From assembly GCA_003526465.1 (NCBI GenBank), contig DPWD01000302.1, forward strand, positions 18,935-26,234: a stretch of 7,300 nucleotides of DNA. The letters run 5' to 3'. The translations under genes and the position numbers were made by a program. Of the stretch, positions 1-4,970 are shown piece after piece. The notes below the pieces were generated by a model. It had not been told where the DNA came from, made no database searches, and saw only the letters and a list, made by a program, of their open reading frames with translations. Source of the stretch: Hyphomonadaceae bacterium. GTDB lineage: Bacteria > Pseudomonadota > Alphaproteobacteria > Caulobacterales > Aquidulcibacteraceae. The first letter of the stretch is position 1. Each line of letters begins with the position of its first letter.

Positions 1-354
1 CGCGAAGCCTGGAAGGAGTTGGTCCTGCCGGAGTGGGAGCAAGCGAGCGGCGCGATTGTCTCCGAAAGCGAGTTGCGCAACGCCCCTGCCGAGCGCGCGT
101 ACCTGCTCGTGCGGCGCCTGAAGCCAATCCGCGCTTTGGCGCTTTCGGTCGGGGCCAGCGTGGCGCATTTCGCTGACACCAGCGCCTTGCCGCAGTTTGC
201 CCACGGTTGGTCGGCGCCGCCACTCCCAAGGCCGCTCGCGCCGGCCGTAGAGACGAATTCCCTCACCGCTAGAACCAAGCCCATCGGCGCCCAAATCCGC
301 AAAGCGCTCACCCGCATAGCGCCGCCGCTAATTCCGGGAGCCAAAACCTCATGA
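1..354 (+). CDS. C-terminal part of an unrecognised protein (5' end outside window)
   Basis: The reading frame is open from the first base, so this is the tail of a gene starting left of the window; 117 residues are visible before the TGA at 352-354. A TTG at 19 could be a start but has no convincing ribosome site, and the codons before it (R-E-A-W-K-E) read as protein. The first part looks folded (LPEWEQ, RLKPIRALALSVGA, FADTSALPQF). The last 45 or so residues are rich in Pro, Ala, Thr and Arg, like a flexible tail. I do not recognise the family. Its stop overlaps the next start (ATGA), so the two are probably translationally coupled. Because that next gene resembles a CopG protein of conjugation regions, this could be a transfer or mobilisation protein such as a coupling protein or relaxase tail, but no motif seen here proves that. 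Confidence 0.6.
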   Translation, partial: REAWKELVLPEWEQASGAIVSESELRNAPAERAYLLVRRLKPIRALALSVGASVAHFADTSALPQFAHGWSAPPLPRPLAPAVETNSLTARTKPIGAQIRKALTRIAPPLIPGAKTS

Positions 355-704
355 GCTTAAAGCGACAATTGACTTTGCACTTCGACGCCGATGTCGCCGC
401 CGCGATCGAGGCCGAGGGCAAGAATCGAGGCCTCAATCTCTCGCGCGCGGCGAACGACGCGCTTCGGCGCACCTTGATCGACGAGGCGGGCGAGGCGCTT
501 GCCGACACCGTGAAGGCGCGGCTCGACCGGCTCGACAAACGCGACCATGCGCGCGCGCGCGAACTCGCGCTGATCAAGGAAATCGTGCTGCTGTTCGTGC
601 GCGTGTGGTTTGAGTATTCCGGCGCACCTGCCGATGACGATCCCGACGCCAGCGCCAACGCCGATGTTCGGTTTCAAGGGTTTCTGGAGATGCTGGCGCG
701 GTAG
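351..704 (+). CDS. CopG-like ribbon-helix-helix protein of a conjugation-type region
   Basis: This is a 117-residue protein. Residues 4-10 (RQLTLHF) fit the DNA-contacting beta strand, about 12-24 fit helix 1, and about 30-43 (SRAANDALRRTL) fit helix 2 of a ribbon-helix-helix DNA-binding dimer. Residues 48-80 are charged and probably helical. The C-terminal part, with the hydrophobic LLFVRVWFEYSG and the ending RFQGFLEMLAR, resembles from memory the CopG-family protein encoded between traG and trbB in alphaproteobacterial conjugative elements (pattern LFVRFWL...RYEGFxEALGRRL). The match stops near the GRRL position, so this copy may lack the usual last 15 or so residues. The ATG overlaps the preceding stop; GGGAG at 336-340 is a plausible ribosome site. 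It may regulate transfer genes or act with the coupling protein, but no trb gene follows it here. Confidence 0.75.
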   Translation: MSLKRQLTLHFDADVAAAIEAEGKNRGLNLSRAANDALRRTLIDEAGEALADTVKARLDRLDKRDHARARELALIKEIVLLFVRVWFEYSGAPADDDPDASANADVRFQGFLEMLAR

Positions 705-879
705 GTTGACCTCTGAAGCGGAACGACAGAACAGGAACCGACTTCGCCAGTCCGCCGAGACGTGGAGTTCAGCAATTCTCGCGCCGATCGAATGGCGCAG
801 GCGACGCCGCCGGCGGCGGCACGAAGTGCGCTGACCAAACCGAGACCAGCCGTGACACCGCTCCTGGCCTGAATTTAAG

Positions 880-889
880 GGGATATCCC
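880..889. repeat. 10-bp perfect palindrome GGGATATCCC
   Basis: GGGATATCCC is a perfect palindrome, flanked by TTAAG on the left and TAAGGG on the right. Allowing one-base bulges, the symmetry extends to TTA(A)GGG(G)ATATCCCTAA. It lies about 225 bp upstream of the c-di-GMP regulator, in the only long non-coding stretch, so it could be an operator for a dimeric DNA-binding protein such as the CopG-like neighbour. A single palindrome of this size can arise by chance. Confidence 0.3.
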
Positions 890-958
890 TAAGGGTCACA
901 TAAACTGGGCTCATCGCGACTGCCAAAGAGTTTCCAACTGATGAACAATGACCCCTGA

Positions 959-1007
959 GCGCTAGCGAGACGGCGCATTTGAACCTTGGTCCCAACCTCG
1001 TTAGCGC
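959..1007 (+). repeat. 11-bp inverted repeat, possible RNA stem-loop
   Basis: GCGCTAGCGAG at 959-969 and CTCGTTAGCGC at 997-1007 pair over 11 positions with a single mismatch, which becomes a G-U wobble in RNA from the + strand. The loop is 27 nt. No T-run follows on the + strand, so it is not a classical intrinsic terminator. It sits 107 bp before the start of the REC-GGDEF-EAL gene and could be a leader structure, a processing site or a protein-binding site. Confidence 0.4.
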
Positions 1008-1090
1008 GAGATCAACTCATCCGCACTAGAGTCTAACGTCGTTACGAAGCGATCCGCTGCTCGAATTCCGAGGCGGTGCAGGGGCTGCGA

Positions 1091-1117
1091 ATGTCGGTAT
1101 TGGAGTGGGCGAAGTGA
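1091..1117 (+). CDS. Possible 8-residue leader peptide (MSVLEWAK)
   Basis: An ATG at 1091 is preceded by AGGGG at 1080-1084 with a 6-nt spacer, a better ribosome site than most in this window. The frame runs eight codons (M-S-V-L-E-W-A-K) and stops with TGA at 1115-1117, which overlaps the GTG start at 1114 of the c-di-GMP regulator as GTGA. That arrangement would couple translation of the large gene to the leader. The peptide has no run of one amino acid that would suggest classical attenuation. An ORF this short could be accidental. Confidence 0.25.
   Translation: MSVLEWAK
1102..1105 (+). promoter_or_regulatory. Ribosome binding site GGAG choosing the GTG start at 1114
   Basis: GGAG lies 8 nt before the GTG at 1114. 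The in-frame GTG at 1105 overlaps this site and has no ribosome site at a useful distance of its own, and the GTG at 1120 would have a 14-nt spacer. This favours 1114 as the start. Confidence 0.5.
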
Positions 1118-2946
1118 CAGTGAGCGATCCCCCTTGCGCGGTGCGCATCCTCGTTGTCGACGATGAAGCCGCCAACCGAGATGTACTCGGCCGGCGACTG
1201 GAACGTGCGGGATATGAGGTTGTATTGCGCGCCGACGCGCTGACAATTGAACACGACATAGCTTCTGAGCACATCGATCTTGTTTTCCTCGATTGGATGA
1301 TGCCGCTGCGTTCAGGTATCGACGCTCTCGTCGGCTTGCGTAGGCATTTCGACATGGGGCGCACGCCGGTCATCATCGCGACCGCGGCCGATAGCGACGA
1401 TGTCCTTGCCGCCGCCCTTTCGGCGGGCGCGAATGATTACATTACCAAGCCTGTAAATCTACGCGTCCTCTTAGCCAGAGCCAAGGTACAATTGGATCGC
1501 CGCGCCGCCATGCTTGAGCTGGACGCCATCCGCAGTGGATTGGAGCAAGCGGTCCTTGAGCGAACCCGAGACCTCACGGTCGAGATCGCCGAGCGCGAAG
1601 CTGCCGAAGAGAGAGCACGGGCGATGGCGTTGCATGACGCGCTGACCGGCCTTCCGAACCGTAGACACCTCGGCGAAGTCCTAGAGGGCTATCTCGCTAA
1701 CCTGGACGCAGCTATGCGCATCGCTGTCGTCGCCGTCGATCTCGATCGCTTCAAGCCAGTCAACGATCTTTATGGGCACGCAGTGGGTGATGAACTCCTG
1801 GTTAAGATCGCGGGCCTGCTGACAGAGGTGACTAGCGCGGAGGGATTCGCCGCACGCCTGGGCGGCGACGAATTCATCCTGGTGCTTCCCTATGAATCAG
1901 AAGAACCCCTTATGGGGAGACTTTCCTCCCTGGTTGCCTCTTTTGAAACGCCATTCCAACTCCTTGGCCATCAGGTTTCTGTGGGCGCGACCTTGGGCGT
2001 GGCTATGGCCCCCACGGATGGACGCGATGCCGAGACACTGATGCGCCGCGCTGACGTGGCGCTCTATCGCGCGAAGGGCGAAGGGCGCAGCCGACTGGCA
2101 TTCTTCGAGGCCGGCATGGACAAGCGCGTGCATGAGCGCGCTGCCCTGGAGAACGACCTTCGTATAGCCATTCGAAATGGCGTCATCGAACCTCACTTTC
2201 AACCGCTCGTGCAGTTGGGAACCGGCGATGTGCTCGGATACGAGATTTTGGCCCGCTGGCCTCACCCTACGCGCGGGCTCGTTCCTCCCGATTTGTTCAT
2301 TCCAATCGCGGAAGAGACCGGCTTGATAGGCGAACTCACATTGAGCGTGTTGCGTCGCGCCTGCCGCGAGGCGTTGGCATGGCCAGGCGCGCCACGCATT
2401 TCGCTCAATATCTCTCCCGTTCAGTTCAAGGATCCAGCCCTGCCGCAGAAGCTATTGCAGGTACTCACTGAAACCCGTTTCCCGCCGCAGCGCGTTGAGA
2501 TCGAGGTGACGGAAACCGCATTGGTCACTGACTTCGATGCGGCGCGCATCGTCCTTATGTCCCTTAAGAATCAAGGCATGCACATTGCACTCGACGATTT
2601 CGGCACCGGCTATTCAAGCCTGCGGCATTTGCGCGAACTCCCGTTCGATGTGCTTAAGATCGACCGCTCGTTTGTGAGCGGCATGAACGACAGCGAGGAA
2701 TCGCGCAGCCTGGTGAGGACGATCGTTGCTCTCGCGAAGAATCTTGGACTGGGCGTTACGGCCGAAGGCGTCGAAACAGCGGAGCACGCGGCGGCGCTGC
2801 AAGCGCTGGGATGCGAACTCGGTCAAGGCTATCATTTCGGGCGCGCAGTCGCTGGCGCGGACATCGCAGGTCGCCTCGGGCACAATACAAGCAATGCGCC
2901 CGCTCCCCCGGGCCAACCGCTCCTTGCACGGAAGTGCTCAGCCTAG
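1114..2946 (+). CDS. REC-GGDEF-EAL response regulator (cyclic di-GMP synthesis and breakdown)
   Basis: This is a cytoplasmic 610-residue protein (613 from the GTG at 1105); numbering is from 1114. Residues 10-128 form a receiver with acidic D16-D17, phospho-acceptor D60 (FLDWMMP), T90 and K112. A helical linker (about 135-172) follows. The GGDEF domain (about 173-330) has the intact GGDEF at 250-254, metal ligand D209 (VDLDRFK), N217 and D226, so cyclase activity is expected. The RxxD product-inhibition site is missing; that position reads S-A-E-G. The EAL domain (about 343-587) has EIL in place of EAL but keeps catalytic E377, N432 (NIS), E464-x-T-E467, D494-D495 (DDFGTGYSS), K515 (LKID), E551 and E554 (AEGVE) and Q571, so phosphodiesterase activity is also expected. 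A short Pro/Ala-rich tail ends the protein. Phosphorylation of D60 probably shifts the balance between the two activities. No kinase lies beside it on this strand; the likely partner is the convergent kinase operon. Confidence 0.95.
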   Translation: MTVSDPPCAVRILVVDDEAANRDVLGRRLERAGYEVVLRADALTIEHDIASEHIDLVFLDWMMPLRSGIDALVGLRRHFDMGRTPVIIATAADSDDVLAAALSAGANDYITKPVNLRVLLARAKVQLDRRAAMLELDAIRSGLEQAVLERTRDLTVEIAEREAAEERARAMALHDALTGLPNRRHLGEVLEGYLANLDAAMRIAVVAVDLDRFKPVNDLYGHAVGDELLVKIAGLLTEVTSAEGFAARLGGDEFILVLPYESEEPLMGRLSSLVASFETPFQLLGHQVSVGATLGVAMAPTDGRDAETLMRRADVALYRAKGEGRSRLAFFEAGMDKRVHERAALENDLRIAIRNGVIEPHFQPLVQLGTGDVLGYEILARWPHPTRGLVPPDLFIPIAEETGLIGELTLSVLRRACREALAWPGAPRISLNISPVQFKDPALPQKLLQVLTETRFPPQRVEIEVTETALVTDFDAARIVLMSLKNQGMHIALDDFGTGYSSLRHLRELPFDVLKIDRSFVSGMNDSEESRSLVRTIVALAKNLGLGVTAEGVETAEHAAALQALGCELGQGYHFGRAVAGADIAGRLGHNTSNAPAPPGQPLLARKCSA

Positions 2947-3191
2947 ATTAGCCCCCTGGGGTATACTACAAGTACGCAATCGAAGCAGAACGCGGTCCAA
3001 CGCAACGCTTTGATGCGTCCTTGTGTTTCAAGATTTGCGGGATCGATGTCGAGTGCTTCAAATCACCAGAATTGCGGACGCTTCTGATAAAGCCCAACAT
3101 TGCAGTTCAGCACCCCTAGCGGATCAACCTATCAGAATTCATCTCAAATAAAGTGCGCACGCTGGAGGCCTCACGGCGACGGCAGGCGTCG
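2947..3191. other. Spacer between convergent genes
   Basis: These 245 bp separate the 3' ends of the c-di-GMP regulator and the minus-strand kinase operon. CCCC/GGGG arms at 2952-2961 have too short a loop to be a good hairpin and no T-run. On the minus strand, the palindromes GAGGCCTC (3165-3172) and GTGCGCAC (3153-3160) are followed by TTTATTT, which could be a weak terminator of the operon. One frame is open from 2952 to 3116 but has no good start, and I do not call it a gene. Confidence 0.4.
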
Positions 3192-4571
3192 TCATTGCGA
3201 TGGTTCCAGCGGAACCTTCAGCTCCACAATCGTGCCCTGGTCCTTTGTATTGATAACTTCGATTGTGCCGCCGAGGCAGCGCACCAAGCGGCGGGCAACA
3301 GCATAGCCCGCGCCGTCTGCCGCGACTCCTCGCCGTTCGACGCCTAATGCGCTGGGGCGGCTCACCGACTCGGCACGGCGCTCCAAGGTATGTCCACCGC
3401 CTTTGTCGCCGATCCAGAACAAGACGCACTGCAGCCCGTTGAGCTGACCGCGACGCACTGAAATTTCGACTGCTTTTCCGGCCGCGTTGTTCAGCGCTGT
3501 CAGCGCCACATAATGCAGGCACTTTTCGATGAGTTGCACATCTCCATCGGCCGTCGCCGGGGCCTCAAGTTTTGTGATCTTGATCGCGTCTGGCGCCAAT
3601 AACCTCAAACGCACTCCAACGGCCTCCGCTATGGCGGTTGGGTCAAAGGCCGCTATCTGCTTTTTGCTGATCAACTCCTCTAATTGCGCGATATCTTGAA
3701 GCTCCGACGTATATTGGAGCACCCACCGCGTCGCCAGATTGATTTCGCGGGCAGCGACGAGAACATCGCCGTTCTCGCCCGCCGCGGTTACAATCTCCTC
3801 GATTTCCTCACCGCTGCCCAAGATTAGATCCAGCGATGTTCTAATTCTGTGCGCGGCGCCCACAAAGGCTTCCAACGTTGCATCGACTCGCTCCGATCGC
3901 TCGCGGTTGAGTTCCAAGATGCCTTCGGACATTGAAGCCTGCCGTGCCGCCACCGCATCCAGCATCGCCTGCAGGACGCGCATACGGCTCGACGCCGTTT
4001 TCACATTGCTGAACGATTCAAGCGATGCCAATCCAAGCGCCGGGTTTGCCGTCGCCCGCCCCATCTGTGCGAGCGTTGCCATTTGTTCCGCCAATACGCG
4101 CTCGGTTGTGTCAAGCGCGGTCAGAAACACTCGATCTGCCGCCTGATCTTTCGATGGAGGGGTGAGCACGCAGATGGCGCCTGTAGTTTGCCCGCGGCCA
4201 TCGGTCGTGGGCCTCACATGAGCGTCGAATGAGTCAATCCGACCGGAGCTAAACCGCAGCCTGACAGGATGATTCGAATAACCAAGCTTCGCGCGCATGG
4301 CTTGGGCTATAAGGCATTCGTGGGATGTAATGAGCTGCCCGCCCGCCGCCATCTGCGATGCGGGTCCCCAGAAAAGCTCGGCGTCGTTGTTTGGGCTGGG
4401 CGCGACGCCCCAGAGCGTGACTGCCCGCTCGTTCCAATGAAGCAAGCGTCCGTCCTGATCGCATACATAGGCCGGCGAGGGCATCACGGAGAGCCATTGC
4501 TCGCAAGCATCTGACATCTGTGGCGTCGCTTGGACAAGCGGCATAGCGTGCGGTGCTTGCATTGAGCTCAT
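3192..4571 (-). CDS. Soluble PAS sensor histidine kinase-like protein with altered catalytic boxes
   Basis: This is a 459-residue protein from the ATG at 4571, chosen because AGGA at 4578-4581 sits 6 nt before it; a GTG at 4586 would add five residues but has a poorer site. There is no TM segment or signal peptide. A PAS domain spans about 20-140 (VCDQDGRLLHWNERAVTLWG is its core). A helical region (about 150-235) leads to a DHp-like segment, AHRIRTSLDLILG. This aligns with the HisKA box [13 protein letters not shown], so H241 is the candidate phospho-acceptor, but the acidic residue after His is Arg and the conserved Pro is Ser. In the HATPase region, the N-box reads YVALTALNNA (first Asn is T358, second N362 is kept), G1 reads GDKGGGH (D389 kept), and G2 keeps GAG at 420-422, then GGTIEV. 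It may be a weak kinase, a phosphatase or an adaptor for the upstream receiver. It is the last gene of the operon. Confidence 0.85.
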   Translation of the reverse strand: MSSMQAPHAMPLVQATPQMSDACEQWLSVMPSPAYVCDQDGRLLHWNERAVTLWGVAPSPNNDAELFWGPASQMAAGGQLITSHECLIAQAMRAKLGYSNHPVRLRFSSGRIDSFDAHVRPTTDGRGQTTGAICVLTPPSKDQAADRVFLTALDTTERVLAEQMATLAQMGRATANPALGLASLESFSNVKTASSRMRVLQAMLDAVAARQASMSEGILELNRERSERVDATLEAFVGAAHRIRTSLDLILGSGEEIEEIVTAAGENGDVLVAAREINLATRWVLQYTSELQDIAQLEELISKKQIAAFDPTAIAEAVGVRLRLLAPDAIKITKLEAPATADGDVQLIEKCLHYVALTALNNAAGKAVEISVRRGQLNGLQCVLFWIGDKGGGHTLERRAESVSRPSALGVERRGVAADGAGYAVARRLVRCLGGTIEVINTKDQGTIVELKVPLEPSQ

Positions 4572-4577
4572 TGCGGT

Positions 4578-4581
4578 TCCT
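4578..4581 (-). promoter_or_regulatory. Ribosome binding site AGGA deciding the start at 4571
   Basis: On the minus strand AGGA is followed by a 6-nt spacer and ATG at 4571. The in-frame GTG at 4586 has only a GC-rich, weakly matching upstream sequence. Confidence 0.5.
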
Positions 4582-4598
4582 GACACGACGGTCGCCCG

Positions 4599-4970
4599 CT
4601 AGGCCGCAGCCGGGGCAAGGCGCTGAATCGTGAGCAAAAGGTTATCGAACTCAATCGGTTTGGTCACGAAGTCATCAAATCCAGCAGCCTCACAATCCAC
4701 CCGCATTTCGTTCATAGCATGCGCCGTGAGCGCCACAACGGGCGTGTCTTTACCGCCCGCCATCGCTCTGATTTGCTGCAGCGCCTCCATGCCGGACATG
4801 TTCGGCATGGAAAGATCCAATAGCACTATGTCAGGCTGCTGCTGGAACATCGCCACGGCTTCCACGCCGTCGGCGGCTTCGAACACCGTGAATCCACGTC
4901 GCTCCAGGCGTCGGCGCAAGACTTTGCGATTGGGCTCATGGTCCTCCGCCAGCAAGATAGAGACACTCAT
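4599..4970 (-). CDS. Single-domain response regulator (DivK/CheY-like receiver)
   Basis: This is a 123-residue protein made only of a receiver domain. E9-D10 bind the metal, D52 in [12 protein letters not shown] is the phospho-acceptor, T82 lies in ALTAHAM, and K104 in FVTKPIEF completes the active site. There is no output domain, so it works as a phosphotransfer or protein-binding intermediate in the cytoplasm. The frame is open upstream to about 5027, but the start is set at 4970 by AGGAG at 4978-4982 and by the ATGA overlap with the upstream kinase stop (4967-4969). The two are therefore translationally coupled, like a hybrid kinase whose receiver is encoded separately. The next gene begins 27 bp after its stop. 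Its alpha-1 region ([17 protein letters not shown]) closely resembles that of the REC-GGDEF-EAL protein (ANRDVLGRRLERAGYEV), hinting at a shared kinase. Confidence 0.95.
   Translation of the reverse strand: MSVSILLAEDHEPNRKVLRRRLERRGFTVFEAADGVEAVAMFQQQPDIVLLDLSMPNMSGMEALQQIRAMAGGKDTPVVALTAHAMNEMRVDCEAAGFDDFVTKPIEFDNLLLTIQRLAPAAA

Larger units (their letters stand above)
705..1104. other. Intergenic spacer with palindromes, no convincing gene
   Basis: Between the CopG-like gene and the c-di-GMP regulator I see no supportable coding region on either strand; the open frames crossing it are mostly shadows of neighbouring genes. It holds GCGCC/GGCGC arms (781-785 and 794-798, 8-nt loop), the GC-rich palindrome GCCGCCGGCGGC at 806-817, the palindrome GGGATATCCC at 880-889 and a stem-loop at 959-1007. 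A promoter for the downstream gene is expected here. A TTGACC at 706 and an A/T-rich CATAAACT near 899 are possible elements, but neither is paired well enough to call. Confidence 0.6.

Noticed and set aside
806..817. GCCGCCGGCGGC palindrome as a terminator of the CopG-like gene
   Set aside because: It is more than 100 bp past the stop, lacks a T-run, and GC-rich symmetric triplet runs are common in such genomes.
357..995. 212-codon open frame on the - strand over the CopG-like gene and spacer
   Set aside because: Its translation is Arg/Cys/His-rich and without domain features, as expected for a shadow frame; the + strand protein has a clear ribbon-helix-helix pattern and a coupled start.
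997..1010. GTTAGCG near the stem-loop as an integron attC core
   Set aside because: It does not match the GTTRRRY core and there is no integrase or cassette structure nearby.
2952..2961. CCCC-CT-GGGG as a terminator of the c-di-GMP regulator
   Set aside because: The loop would be only two bases and there is no T-run after it.
2952..3116. About 55 open codons in the convergent spacer (+ strand, ending ...LIKPNIAVQHP)
   Set aside because: There is no ATG or GTG start with a ribosome site and no recognisable family; the length can arise by chance.
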